The notes beneath the pieces are model-generated. The model was not told the DNA's origin. It searched no databases and saw only the letters and a list, made by a program, of their open reading frames with translations. Made by a program: the position numbers and the translations under genes. Positions 35,201 through 45,934 of a DNA stretch of 64,000 nucleotides are shown one piece after another (the stretch's first letter is position 1; every line of letters begins with the position of its first letter). The stretch spans positions 1 to 64,000 of the forward strand of contig JBIINB010000007.1 of NCBI GenBank assembly GCA_044337705.1. Reading direction: 5' to 3'. Origin of the DNA: JBEISR01 sp044337705. GTDB taxonomy: Bacteria > Planctomycetota > Planctomycetia > Pirellulales > Pirellulaceae.

Positions 35201-36780
35201 TGCTTGAAGTAGTCATAGATCATGCGGGGCTGGTCGCTGAGGCAGGCGAGGGCGGCATCGTTGCCCATGCTGCCGATGGGATCGCGAGCCTCCTGGATCA
35301 TCGGCATCAGCATGAAGTGCATCGTTTCGGCGGTGTAGCCGAACGCCTGCATCCGCTCCAGAAGCGTCTCGGGGTAAAACCCATGCGACTCCTGATCGGT
35401 GGACAGATCCTTCAACGTGATGCGTTGCTCCCGGAGCCACTTTCCGTAGGGAAGCTGGGTGGCGAAGTGCTTTTTCAGCTCCTCGTCCGGAATCAGACGC
35501 TCTTCCTCAAAATCAACCAGGAACATCCGTCCCGGCTGCAGCCTCCCCTTTTCTCGCACCAGGGTCGGATCGATCGGAAGCACGCCAACCTCGCTGGCCA
35601 TGATGACCCGGTCGTCGGTGGTCAGGTAATAGCGACTGGGCCTCAGGCCGTTTCGATCGAGCACCGCGCCGATGCATTTGCCATCGGTGAAGACAATCGA
35701 CGCCGGGCCATCCCATGGCTCCATCAGGCAGCTGAAATACTCATAGAATGCACGCTTGTCCTCCGGCATGCTCTCATGCTTCTGCCACGCTTCAGGCACC
35801 ATCATCAACACCGCTTCCTGGACCGACTTGCCGCTTTGCACCAGGAATTCCAGAACGTTGTCGAACGTGCCGCTGTCACTGCAGTCAGGTTCCGCGATAG
35901 GAAACAACTTCTGGATCGCATCTTTGAAGCGAGGGCTGGCTGCCAGACCTTCGCGAGCCTTCATCCAGTTGATGTTGCCGCGCAGCGTGTTGATCTCCCC
36001 ATTGTGGCTCATGTAGCGCAGCGGTTGTGCGCGATCCCAACTGGGGAAGGTGTTGGTGGAAAAACGGCTGTGGACCATCGCCAGATGGGTTTCGTAGTCG
36101 GCATCCCCCAGGTCGGAATAGTAGGGAAGCACCTGGTCGGGGGTCAGCATCCCCTTGTAGATGATCGTCCTGGTCGACAGGGAGCAGATGTAAAAGAGAA
36201 GACGTTGGCTGAGCGAATGATCGCCGCGCAGCCGATGGCTGGCCTGCTTGCGAATTTCAAACAGCTTCCGCTCGAACGTCTCCTGATCGATCCCGTCGGC
36301 AGCCCCCACAAACATCTGCTCGATCCACGGTTCGGCCTTTTTGGCCGTAGGTCCAATGTTGGCCAAAGCCGCACTGGTCGGGACCCGTCGCCAGCCGATC
36401 CAGCGCTGCCCGTTGGCCTCGACAATCGACTGTACCACTTCCAGGCACTTGGCTCGCTCATGCACATCCTGAGGCAAAAAGACATTGCCCACCGCATAAA
36501 GGCCCGACCTGGGCAAGTCGACTCCAAAACTCCGCTTGGCCGTCTTTCGCAGAAACTTGTCGGGAAGCGCCGTCAAAATCCCCGCCCCGTCCCCCGTGTT
36601 CGCCTCACAACCACAGGCTCCGCGATGGTTCATGCTGCGCAGAATCTGATCCGCGTCCAACACGATCTGATGGCTGGGAATCCCCTTGACATTGGCGACG
36701 AAACCAACGCCACAGCTATCCTTCTCCAGCGAAGGGTCGTAGAGTCCTTGGGCTTCCGGAAAACCTAGACGATTCGACAT
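32224..36780 (-). CDS. gltB: Glutamate synthase large subunit
   Basis: A 1518-residue enzyme. The start at 36780 (MSNRLGFPEAQGLYDP) has AAGG ten bases upstream. C23 in KDSCGVGF is the glutaminase nucleophile exposed after propeptide removal. Domains: class II glutamine amidotransferase (about 23-430), central domain (about 470-760), FMN-binding synthase domain (about 810-1190; KPGEGGELPGKKVDRNIARI, GDTGGTGASP) with the [3Fe-4S] cysteines C1140, C1146 and C1151 in CIMMRKCHLNTCPVG, and the GXGXG structural domain at the C-terminus (GGRIIIYPP). All key residues are present. It is preceded on the same strand by a LysR gene 75 bases away and followed by gltD. Confidence 0.97.
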   Translation of the reverse strand: MSNRLGFPEAQGLYDPSLEKDSCGVGFVANVKGIPSHQIVLDADQILRSMNHRGACGCEANTGDGAGILTALPDKFLRKTAKRSFGVDLPRSGLYAVGNVFLPQDVHERAKCLEVVQSIVEANGQRWIGWRRVPTSAALANIGPTAKKAEPWIEQMFVGAADGIDQETFERKLFEIRKQASHRLRGDHSLSQRLLFYICSLSTRTIIYKGMLTPDQVLPYYSDLGDADYETHLAMVHSRFSTNTFPSWDRAQPLRYMSHNGEINTLRGNINWMKAREGLAASPRFKDAIQKLFPIAEPDCSDSGTFDNVLEFLVQSGKSVQEAVLMMVPEAWQKHESMPEDKRAFYEYFSCLMEPWDGPASIVFTDGKCIGAVLDRNGLRPSRYYLTTDDRVIMASEVGVLPIDPTLVREKGRLQPGRMFLVDFEEERLIPDEELKKHFATQLPYGKWLREQRITLKDLSTDQESHGFYPETLLERMQAFGYTAETMHFMLMPMIQEARDPIGSMGNDAALACLSDQPRMIYDYFKQLFAQVTNPAIDSIREEVIMSLECYIGPERNLLDATPEHAQRLLIPHPILTNEELAAIKHMSQRGWRTRTIDITFDRTLGKAGLVRTLDRICGEAERAIDEGYTLVILSDREVSQNRVAVSSLLACGAVHHHLVRQAKRARIGVVLETGEAREVHHHCLLVGYGADAINPYLAFEALWKMARDGRLTGELKDDTKIVTAYRKAVDKGMLKVMAKMGISTLQSYKGAQIFEALGLASEVIEKCFTGTNSRIQGCTFDVLAEETLRRHRLGYPEQNTQRMPTLPNLGEFHWRAEGEHHGWDPAAIADLQVAARQGDKNAYWRFAEHINRDAKMRCALRGLLELKEGVAGPPVPLDQVEPAKEIVKRFCTGAMSFGSISAEAHETLAIAMNRLGGKSNTGEGGEDPERFKVLPNGDSKRSAIKQVASGRFGVTIEYLANADELQIKISQGAKPGEGGELPGKKVDRNIARIRYSTPGVGLISPPPHHDIYSIEDLAQLIYDLKNSNPAARVSVKLVSEVGVGVVAAGVAKAHADHILISGDTGGTGASPLTSIKHAGLPWELGIAETHQTLVLNDLRSRVTLQTDGGLKTGRDVVIAALLGAEEFGFATAPLITLGCIMMRKCHLNTCPVGIATQDPELRAKFAGKPEHVVNYLFMVAEDTRQWMAKLGFRKIDEMVGRSDVLETNHAIHHWKTDGIDLTPILQPAKRQHEGVVTRCIVPQDHGLEKTIDVREILPRSIATLDNRKPVRFTLPIRNINRTVGTILSHEIAKRYGQKGLPDDTIHINFHGSAGQSFGAFLAHGVTLELEGDANDYVGKGLSGGRIIIYPPRNSPFAAELNILVGNVCLYGATMGEAYFRGRAAERFAVRNSGATAVIEGVGDHGCEYMTGGRVVVLGPTGRNFAAGMSGGIAYVLDEEDQLPIRCNLEMVQLEPVEDSADQEELQALIEQHAMYTQSTVARRVLNEWSSLLPKFVKVMPTDYKRVLEENRQLAASK

Positions 36781-36855
36781 AAAAAAAATACCTTGAGCGA
36801 AAATCAACAGAGGCGGGAAAAATCGCGACGGAACCAGCGGGTGCTGGACTCTCTC

Positions 36856-37833
36856 CTAAATCGCCGTCGCAGGAGGGTCACCAACCGAGACTGGTTGCGC
36901 CCTGGATTCGGGTGCGCGAGCCGGTATCTCCTGGCGGGCTTCGCCAAGCGATTGCATCATCAACTCCAGAAAAGCTCGCGCTGGACGACTGAGCGTCGCG
37001 TGACGGCGCTGGATGATGCCCAATGGACGCGTCAGAGCCAGTCCGGAACAGGACAGCTCCTGCAAAGCACCCGAGGAAAGTTCGTTCGATACACTTGGCT
37101 TGGGGACAAAGGCCAGACCGCGATTGACCATCACCGCATGCTTGACCGAGTCGATGTTGTCCAATTCCACCACCACTCGCATCGTGATGCCCCGTGATCG
37201 AAGATGCCGATCGATCTCCTGGCGAATGCGGAGGTTCGGAGCAAACGCGACCAGACCGCACTGGTTGAGCGATTCCGGCGTCACCTCCCCCTCGCTGGCC
37301 AGGCGATGGCGAGGCGACGCCACCAGCACCATCGGTTCATCCTGCCAATGGGTCGCCTGGATCGTCTTGGATGCCTCGGGATAACTGATCAATCCGAAGT
37401 CGACCGTCCCCTGTTCCACCAACTTGTACACTTCGTGCGGCTGGGCCAACTGAACCCGACTGGTCGCCTTGGGGAACCTCTGCTGCAACTCCTGCTCGAT
37501 CGCCGGAAGGTAACTGAGCCCTGCCGAGTAAATCGAACCAATCGTAACCTGCCCCTGCACCTCGTCCCCAGACTGCCGAACCTCGGCCACCAACGTATCG
37601 AACTGCCGAAGCATGGTCGAAAGACCTTCATAGAATCTCTGCCCCTCGGCAGTCAGGACGAAGGGGCGACGCGATCGGTCAATCAACTGCACCGAAAGAT
37701 ACTCCTCCAGATTCTGCACCGTCTGGCTAGCCGCGCTCTGAGTCATCCCGTGATCACTGGCCGCCTGGGAAAAGCTTCTGCGACGAACCACATCGCAGAA
37801 CACCTTCAAACTTCGAATCTGTATCGAGATCAT
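36856..37833 (-). CDS. LysR-type transcriptional regulator next to gltBD
   Basis: A 325-residue regulator. The start at 37833 (MISIQIRSLKVFCDVV) gives the standard N-terminal winged helix (residues 1-60: FSQAASDHGMTQSAASQTVQNLEEYL) followed by a LysR substrate-binding domain in two lobes. Length is typical. It is transcribed in the same direction as gltB, 75 bases upstream, so it may be cotranscribed with gltBD and regulate them as GltC does in Bacillus, although GltC is divergent there. A TATAGT hexamer lies only about five bases before the ATG, so its mRNA may start at or very near the start codon. Effector unknown. Confidence 0.87.
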   Translation of the reverse strand: MISIQIRSLKVFCDVVRRRSFSQAASDHGMTQSAASQTVQNLEEYLSVQLIDRSRRPFVLTAEGQRFYEGLSTMLRQFDTLVAEVRQSGDEVQGQVTIGSIYSAGLSYLPAIEQELQQRFPKATSRVQLAQPHEVYKLVEQGTVDFGLISYPEASKTIQATHWQDEPMVLVASPRHRLASEGEVTPESLNQCGLVAFAPNLRIRQEIDRHLRSRGITMRVVVELDNIDSVKHAVMVNRGLAFVPKPSVSNELSSGALQELSCSGLALTRPLGIIQRRHATLSRPARAFLELMMQSLGEARQEIPARAPESRAQPVSVGDPPATAI

Positions 37834-38236
37834 AGCACTATAAGCCGAATTAATTCGAGGGGCTTGGTTATTACGCAAAGCGATTGCAGAGGATAACGGC
37901 CTCGGCGAGCCTCGTCAACAGAATTAGATCCTCTCAATTCAGATTTCGCAGAATCACCATGGCTAATGAAAAGCCAGCTTTCCCTTGCCCACACGGTAAG
38001 GGCTTTTGGTCTTCCCTTGGGCGTGCCTTGGACTCAACAACCTCACGCACCTTCATTCCGGGTTCGACCCAGCCAGACGGCGTTCTCAGCTGGCTGCTAC
38101 GCCAGGCACCTTAACAGCCAGGACCCAGCACCGTAGATTCATGCGAAAAGAAAGTGGATCGGTCGACCGCGACACGCAGCCGGCCTTTCGTGTGGAGCGA
38201 CAGATCGGTGTTCTAGTTCTCAGGAGTCATCTTCCC
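37834..38236. other. Divergent promoter region of LysR and Nudix genes
   Basis: About 400 bases. The frame leading into the Nudix gene from 38006 has no ribosome site and is not conserved-looking. I see no repeat or RNA here. Promoters for both genes should lie here. Confidence 0.5.
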
Positions 38237-38896
38237 ATGGTGAAGGACGAGCAGGTGCTTTGCGTACCAGAATCCCATCTCCTGCAACTGGGAGCTTTCT
38301 CCGGCTTCCTGCCGATCAACGATCAAGCCCGCCATCTCGTTCTCGATCGCGCTAGCCAATCGTTCCTGCCTCGCAGCCAGTGCGAGACCGATCCCCGGTT
38401 CAAGCAATTGATCCCCTACGTGCTGTTCACTTGTGGAGCCCCTGGGGAGGCGATTTCTGTCTTTCGGTATACGCGCGGCAGCGGTCAAGGAGAAACGCGG
38501 CTGCACGCTCTTCAGAGCATCGGGATTGGTGGCCATATCTCGACCGAAGATACCTCTGGAGACCACTGGTACGAAAGCGGAATGAGGCGGGAGGTAACCG
38601 AGGAACTCAGTTGGGTCGGGACTGCTGGGCAAGCCGAACCCTGGGAGTCGCTTCTGAGCGCCCAGGCGATGGCCGGACTGATCTACGACGATCAGAGCGA
38701 GGTGGGACGCGTTCACCTGGGAGTGGTGCATCACATCCATTTGCCTGGTCCTTGGGTTGCGGCACGCGAGGATCAGATGATCGACAGCGGCTTTGTGCCG
38801 CTGGAGCAACTGCGGCGTGAACGGTCGCGGCTGGAAACCTGGTCGCAACTCTGCCTGGACGGCTGCATCCAAAGCTGGCTGGAGCGGCACGCCTGA
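38237..38896 (+). CDS. Nudix-like hydrolase of the planctomycete phosphoesterase type
   Basis: A 219-residue cytosolic protein. The ATG at 38237 has AGGAG ten bases upstream and gives the opening MVKDEQVLCVPESHLLQLGAF seen in this group. A degenerate Nudix box lies at about residues 107-128: GGHISTEDTSG then MRREVTEELSW, matching G..........RE..EE with a longer spacer. The rest (AMAGLIYDDQSEVGRVHLGVVHHI) matches the family in which the box is followed by a G.l.dd...vG..HlG.v segment. Substrate unknown; such proteins are predicted to clean nucleotide-linked metabolites. Confidence 0.75.
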   Translation: MVKDEQVLCVPESHLLQLGAFSGFLPINDQARHLVLDRASQSFLPRSQCETDPRFKQLIPYVLFTCGAPGEAISVFRYTRGSGQGETRLHALQSIGIGGHISTEDTSGDHWYESGMRREVTEELSWVGTAGQAEPWESLLSAQAMAGLIYDDQSEVGRVHLGVVHHIHLPGPWVAAREDQMIDSGFVPLEQLRRERSRLETWSQLCLDGCIQSWLERHA

Positions 38897-38927
38897 GCGA
38901 TTCAGATTCTTTGTCGCGAGGGACCAT

Positions 38928-39030
38928 CCACCATCTGGCGATGGTGGCTACAAAATGCAAGCGGCACCATCCACCATCTGGCGATGGTGGCTACATGAGA
39001 CCAGCACCATCCACCATCTGGCGATGGTGG
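38928..39030. repeat. Three copies of the dispersed 20-bp hairpin repeat
   Basis: ccaccatctggcgatggtgg occurs at 38928-38947, 38971-38990 and 39011-39030, with spacings of 43 and 40 bases. The last two are embedded in a 40-bp unit (accatcc, hairpin, ctacatgagaccagc). It is identical to the element at 7061-7080. The array lies between the convergent Nudix and Ppx genes and could act as a 3'-end or transcription-roadblock structure. Confidence 0.88.
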
Positions 39031-39083
39031 CTACATGAGACCAGTTCACACAGAACCATCGACCCTTCTCGAGCCTCACCCTC

Positions 39084-40670
39084 TCAGCGGCGCGTGCCGC
39101 GCAACAGGACGCCGCAACCGAAGGTTTCCTCGAACAGATTGCCGCTTTGCCGCAATGCCAATTGCTCCAGCGACAAGTCCTCCACGCCGGCAACGGCGAT
39201 CACCCATCGGTCGGACTGCTTTCGGCATCGGAAACTGGCGATGCGCTGGCTCCGCGACTCATCCAGTGCGATCGCCAGCCGCAGCAGCGAGGCCAACTTC
39301 GCCACGGCGACTCGATCCTGCCGATCCAACGTGGCATACCCCTCATGGCTCGGCTGGGGCGAACTGCGTCGATGGTATCGGGCCACCAGGGAGACCAAGA
39401 GCGAGTCTTTTCGACTGAGCCCGAAGATTTCGCTGTTGCGAATCATGTACATCGCATGCTTGTGGTTGCTTTTGACGTTGATGAACAATCCGATCTCGTG
39501 GAGCAGAGCGGCCAGATAGAGAATCAACTCCCACCGCGAATCCAACGAATGCTCGGTCTGCAGGTCGGTAAACAGTTTGCGACTGAGGGAAGCGACATGA
39601 CGAGCGTGCTTCTCGTCGAAACCGAAGCGGCGCCCCAAGTGGATTGCCGAGCGGATGATTTGGTTTCGGAATTCGGCGGTCCAGCTGTCGCGATGAGCCA
39701 GATCCTGGAGCAATCCATCTCGCAGATTCGTCGTCGCGACACGGACCAACGAGCAACCCAGGCGTCTGGCGAGTATGGAGTAGCTGAGCAGAGCGGGACC
39801 GATCGTTTCCGCATCCTGAAAGCTGATCCCGAAGCGATGCACAATCGCCTCTTCGGACATAGGCAGAATCGATCGCGCGAACGCTTCAAATTGATGAATC
39901 GGTATCGATGCCAGCGATTCGCCATCCCAATCCTCCAGAAGGTTCGAAGCGGCAAATCGCACATCGCCTCCCATGGCGACCATTTCGACGGGACCATGGG
40001 TATCCAACTGTTCGGTGATCTGATCGACGAAGCGTTCAATCTGCCGCTCCATCAACTGGTGAAGCTTCCCTTGGGGCACCGTGTACGACTCCAGTTGACT
40101 AAGCAACCTCAGTGAACCAAGTCGGTAGGTATTTGAGAAAATGACATTACCGCCTCGCACCATCAGCAGCTCGGTGCTTCCGCTGCCGATTTCGACCACC
40201 ACGGTACGGCTTTGCGCCAACGACGGATCCGACTGAAGGAAAGGCTGGATGCCCAGGTAGGTGATTCGATTGACTTCCGCCTCGTCCAACACCTCCACCT
40301 CCAGCCCGGTGGCGATGAAAATGCGGTCGATGAAGGCGAGTCGGTTCAGCGATTCCCGCACCGCGCTGGTGGCGACCACGCGCATCTGGTCAGGGCGGGT
40401 GATCCCGTACTCCAGCAGCAGGCGACGATAGCTTTTCAAGACGCGCACGCAGTCTTCCATCGCCGGCTTGCGGATCCGCCGCCCGGTGAAGGTATCCTTT
40501 CCCAGAGCGACTGCCTGGGTGAGCGATTCGAGCGACCGGAAGGATCCGGAGGCGTCGATTTCGGCGATCGCCATGCGAATGCTGGTCGCACCGATATCGA
40601 TCACCGCAACGGGAAGTTGGGAGGGAATATCTGAGGGGGCTGGGCTGCTGGAGGATGGCTTGCTGGACAT
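39084..40670 (-). CDS. Ppx/GppA phosphatase with C-terminal HD domain
   Basis: A 528-residue exopolyphosphatase or guanosine pentaphosphatase. The ASKHA ATPase fold is shown by VAVIDIGATSIRMAIAEID near residue 22 (phosphate 1 motif), VVEIGSGSTELLMV near 168 (phosphate 2) and AMGGDVRFAASNLL. The C-terminal half is an HD-type domain with a plausible metal-binding LYLAALLHEIG and HKHAMYMI. The family hydrolyses terminal phosphates of polyphosphate or pppGpp, linking phosphate storage to the stringent response; which activity applies cannot be told here. Length is close to E. coli Ppx. Confidence 0.88.
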   Translation of the reverse strand: MSSKPSSSSPAPSDIPSQLPVAVIDIGATSIRMAIAEIDASGSFRSLESLTQAVALGKDTFTGRRIRKPAMEDCVRVLKSYRRLLLEYGITRPDQMRVVATSAVRESLNRLAFIDRIFIATGLEVEVLDEAEVNRITYLGIQPFLQSDPSLAQSRTVVVEIGSGSTELLMVRGGNVIFSNTYRLGSLRLLSQLESYTVPQGKLHQLMERQIERFVDQITEQLDTHGPVEMVAMGGDVRFAASNLLEDWDGESLASIPIHQFEAFARSILPMSEEAIVHRFGISFQDAETIGPALLSYSILARRLGCSLVRVATTNLRDGLLQDLAHRDSWTAEFRNQIIRSAIHLGRRFGFDEKHARHVASLSRKLFTDLQTEHSLDSRWELILYLAALLHEIGLFINVKSNHKHAMYMIRNSEIFGLSRKDSLLVSLVARYHRRSSPQPSHEGYATLDRQDRVAVAKLASLLRLAIALDESRSQRIASFRCRKQSDRWVIAVAGVEDLSLEQLALRQSGNLFEETFGCGVLLRGTRR

Positions 40671-40807
40671 AGGAAATCCGAAAGAGGCAACTGGAGCAGC
40701 CTTGCTTCAGGAGGGCACATCCCACCCAATCCGTTGGCTGCGGTTCAGCGTAGGCACAAAGGTCGCCAGTGAAAAGCGAGATTCGGCAAGCTGCGCCATT
40801 TTTTGCT

Positions 40808-41479
40808 CTATCGATGCCCCGGCCGCGACTCCCGCAAAGCCGATCCTGCGATCAGGGGAGGAAGGAAGGCGTCGAGCTGGCGATTCAGATTGGAGGCATC
40901 GACAAAGAGTGTCGCTCGCCAACCGGCCGCGCGAGCCCCTTCGACATTTTCGGCTCGGTCATCGATAAAGAAAATCGATTCCGGCCCGACCCCCGCCATT
41001 CGCTCGGCGCTGCGATAAATCGACAGGTCCGGCTTCATCGCATGGACGCGATAGCTCAAAACAACCGGATCAAACCAGCCGACGACCGTTTCCATCGGAT
41101 GCCGCTGCAGCCACTCCCAGTGGGCCTCACAGGTATTGGAAAGCAGCCCCATGCCCACTCCAGCCTGCCGACATCGCTGCAGCACCGGAACCATGTCACG
41201 CTGGACGGAGAACATCGCCCCTGCGGCATCCAGCAATTCGTCCTGATCGACTGGATGGCGGCCGATTGCCTGCAGTCGAGCCGCAAACGTCTCGCTGGTG
41301 ATTTCGCCTCGTTCGTAGGCGTCCTCCAATCCCTGATCGAACAGCAGGGCCCGCACCGACTCGCCTGCCACCCCCAGCAGCCTTGCTAGATTCTCCACCA
41401 TCACCTGATGGTCAAAGGCGACCAGTACCTTACCGAGGTCAAAAAAGAGGAACAGGTCTGCAGGGTGCGATGGCAGCAT
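40808..41479 (-). CDS. HAD-superfamily hydrolase
   Basis: A 223-residue HAD phosphatase-like protein starting at 41479 (an upstream extension to 41545 is possible but not supported by a ribosome site). Motif I is LFFDLGKVLVAFD, with D-L-G rather than the usual D-x-D, which resembles the epoxide-hydrolase N-terminal/YihX-type phosphatases (FDLGGVL). Motif II is LLSNT, motif III the Lys in AMKPDLSIY, and motif IV FFIDDRAENV. This pattern fits sugar-phosphate phosphatases of the YihX/haloacid type. No operon partner. Confidence 0.83.
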   Translation of the reverse strand: MLPSHPADLFLFFDLGKVLVAFDHQVMVENLARLLGVAGESVRALLFDQGLEDAYERGEITSETFAARLQAIGRHPVDQDELLDAAGAMFSVQRDMVPVLQRCRQAGVGMGLLSNTCEAHWEWLQRHPMETVVGWFDPVVLSYRVHAMKPDLSIYRSAERMAGVGPESIFFIDDRAENVEGARAAGWRATLFVDASNLNRQLDAFLPPLIAGSALRESRPGHR

Positions 41480-41743
41480 GGTATGCAACGAAATCGGAAA
41501 GAGGAAACCAATGGAGCGAGACTCGGGCGATCCACCAGCACTCAAGTGTACCGGCGGGAAGCGATTCTCTGGGAGGCCATCGGGATCGCCCCCCGCGGGG
41601 CCTTCTTCGCGGAGCCGATAGGAACGATTACATTAGTTGCTCCTGGTCGAAAAGATACCTGCAGCCTATGCCCGACCGGCATACCCCGATTTTGCTCTAC
41701 CAGTTCGATTCCCTTCCCCAACTACAGAAGGAAAGCAAGCACG

Positions 41744-43435
<1,692 letters not shown>

Positions 43436-44074
43436 CAGCCTTCCGTCAGGCGTCAAGGCACTCCTTTCATCGCCCCTGGCGCTCAGCTTCTGCTACACGC
43501 GGCATGGCGATATGGCCATGCCACTACCAGCAGCCCGCCCATCGCTGCCACCCACGATTTGTCTACTCCATCCAATGACGGTCGCCAAGGACTTTTCCTA
43601 TACCGGCCATCTCAGCCTAGATCGCGGAAACCAAGTGGAGGATTAGGGGGCGAAAAATCGCTCCAAGCTTCCGCCTGCCAGGCCCGGTTTCTCCAAAGCT
43701 CCCAAGGTAAAACCAACTGTTTGCGGCGACTTTACCGGGCCGCTCTGCCGGCCGCTGCCGTTGCAACCCTCAAAACCTTCCAAACCGGTAACCTTTTCCG
43801 GTCGGCTCTTTCCTCCCGCGTTTTTCTGCCTACGATTCTCTGGGCTCTCCTTCCAAACTGATTCGGAGCATCCCGAGGGCATCGATCGAGGCTGCTTCGA
43901 TGTCCAACCGATTGGGACGGCCCCCTTAGAGCGACGAATCCTCCTACCGATCCGGTGCGGTCCCAACATGGACCATGAGGAGCGTTGTACTGAGTAGAAA
44001 GCTTGGTCTTGTGTCTGCTTTCGCGATCCGAGGGAACCGCTGACCCGGCTCCCAACCTGACTCTGGTGGTGACC
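43436..44074. other. Intergenic region with one palindrome related to the 84-bp repeats
   Basis: About 640 bases without a credible gene. ggcatggc/gccatgcc at 43501-43522 forms a hairpin (ggcatggcgatatggccatg then cc) close in sequence to the core of the repeats at 10134 and 50755. The first bases after ilvD (cctgac..gtcagg, 43431-43449) form a small hairpin that may act as a weak 3' end. Nothing else is recognised. Confidence 0.55.
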
Positions 44075-45349
44075 ATGACCGACCCCCTTCATCCCATCGC
44101 TGGAATGAAGCTCGCCGAGCAATTGGCGGCCGATTTTCGTCGCCTTGGTGTGCCTTCGGGGGAAGTGCGCATCAACCACCTGCGATCTGCGATTCATCGA
44201 GGGTCGATTCAGATTGCAAGAAGCTGGTACGGCCTTGAGGAGTTGGCTGAATTTGCGCCGATGGAATCCGAATTGGCATCGCTTCTGGCCAGTGCGTATC
44301 GCGTTCTGGATCCCCGCAACCGCTCCAATTACCAGGAACGTATTTTTCTTGCGTGCTTGTCCGAGCGGCCACATCCAACCGAGCGACGCATTCGTCATGG
44401 GCTAACAGAGACCCGGCCAAGTCTTTGGTCGGCCATCAGCAGAATGGCCAGCAAGCGAGACGAATCACAGCAGGCCGACGTCGGCCTCTCGCCAGGAGAA
44501 GCGGCGTCGTGGCGACTGGTGGGGATCGATCCGGATCCGGAAGCCGAAGAACTTTCCCAGGCCAATGCCGCTTCGCTCTATGGCATGCTGGCCGACCGCC
44601 CAGAGCACGCACGCGACGGAAAAAGTGACAAGCCTACCGTAGCTCGAAGTACCACCAACAAAGAATCCACGCTTGGCTCCCTGGAGGCCCTCGCGCACAG
44701 TCCGATGGCGCTGATCGGAACGGACGATCCAGGAGTTGCCAATCCGTCCGACTCCAAAAATCGTTCCGCCGCCAGCAGCACGCTAGAGGAACGGCGCGAA
44801 GTAGTGCAGTCTCTGCGTCAACTATCCAAGGGCAAACCAGCCAGGAAGCCGTCGCCAATCGCAAAAGCCACTCCCCGTGATACCACTGCCGTACCTGCCA
44901 AGCAGTCCCACTCGGCCAGAAAGCCATCGGATCCGCTGCCGTCGAACGCCGCGAGAAACAGCAGCCTCGCGCCTCCTGGACCTCCAGGCCCAGTTGCTCC
45001 CGTGAAAGCGAAAGGAGCCCAGAGGGCCCCCAATTCTGGAAGCATTCAGTCCCGCCCTGGCGACCGACAGCCGGCGTCCAAGAGCAAAGCCTCCCTAACA
45101 ACCCCAACCCGAACTCTCCCGAAAGCCCCACCGAAAGCGAGAAAGAAATCACCCCACTTCGCTGCAATGCAGGGGAACTCGAACCAGCCAGCAACCACCC
45201 TCCACGACCAGAAGGTTACATGGGCCCAATTGCTTTTGCGGTGGCTGAGATGGCCCCTGAATCGCTCGCGCTCCTCGCGCGACTCGAACGTCAATAAGTG
45301 GATCGATGGTCTTTCCGATCCTCGTGGCGATTCATCGAAAAGTGTTTGA
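44075..45349 (+). CDS. Hypothetical protein with disordered basic tail
   Basis: A 424-residue protein I do not recognise. The start at 44075 (MTDPLHPIAGM) is preferred over 44003, where the extra residues look non-coding. Residues of about 10-115 form a helical domain in which LASAYRVLDPRNRSNYQERI recalls the last helix of J-domain or TPR-like modules (AYrvLsdp..R..Y). Residues of about 150-390 are low-complexity and rich in Ser, Pro, Lys and Ala (PPGPPGPVAPVKAKGAQRAP). The C-terminus (VTWAQLLLRWLRWPLNRSRS) is an amphipathic Trp/Leu/Arg helix that may bind membrane. No neighbour gives a role. Confidence 0.55.
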   Translation: MTDPLHPIAGMKLAEQLAADFRRLGVPSGEVRINHLRSAIHRGSIQIARSWYGLEELAEFAPMESELASLLASAYRVLDPRNRSNYQERIFLACLSERPHPTERRIRHGLTETRPSLWSAISRMASKRDESQQADVGLSPGEAASWRLVGIDPDPEAEELSQANAASLYGMLADRPEHARDGKSDKPTVARSTTNKESTLGSLEALAHSPMALIGTDDPGVANPSDSKNRSAASSTLEERREVVQSLRQLSKGKPARKPSPIAKATPRDTTAVPAKQSHSARKPSDPLPSNAARNSSLAPPGPPGPVAPVKAKGAQRAPNSGSIQSRPGDRQPASKSKASLTTPTRTLPKAPPKARKKSPHFAAMQGNSNQPATTLHDQKVTWAQLLLRWLRWPLNRSRSSRDSNVNKWIDGLSDPRGDSSKSV

Positions 45350-45934
45350 GCGATCGCCGCGCGGCATCCTCCCCACGTGGTCGGCTCACGGCTATTACTC
45401 CATCGCACAGCGCGTTCGCTCGATCCCAAGTAGCCTAGCTACGGAAACCAACTCCGCCTTCCGATGATCCCCAGGGCATCGTGAAGCGACGAGGAACTTG
45501 GCTAACTCTTCATGGAATTCAACGTCGCTCCAACAACCCCATCCCCAAATCCGACGGGGAAGCCAGCAGCAATCCAGCCTACGGTTTGCAGGTCGCCCAG
45601 AGCATCGCGGCTGCAACTCCGAAGTTTTCGATGAAAAACCATCCAGTCGACTTGGTATCTCTGCAGGCGCTCCGGCAATAGCATCCAAGAAATCCAAATC
45701 GAAAGCTCCATCTTGGAGCAAGTCGCAACCTGCCCCCACCCCAAACTGCCAGATCTCCAGGCCACCGGTGGCTCTGTGCCTCTTCCTACAATAAGAGGAA
45801 TTGTGGAGGAGACCGAGAAAAAGATCTTCGTTCGGGAACTCGCAGATCGATCTTTCGATCGAATCGCAGCGATGCCGACGATCGAAGGGCGACGCAAACA
45901 GCCAGTGCGAAGAAGAACTCAATTGGGGGAAGTG
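45350..45934. other. Intergenic region upstream of the AAA ATPase
   Basis: About 585 bases. The frame of the ATPase is open back to 45713, but that extension is low in conserved features and has no ribosome site. I see no repeat, hairpin or RNA. Confidence 0.5.

Noticed and set aside
30553..36768. Long plus-strand frames over gltD and gltB (up to 678 residues)
   Set aside because: They are exact antisense of well-conserved glutamate synthase subunits and show no family motif.
41408..41743. N-terminal extension of IlvD
   Set aside because: Known IlvD proteins start at the MSRPLNPYSS equivalent, and AAGGAAAG precedes the ATG at 41744.
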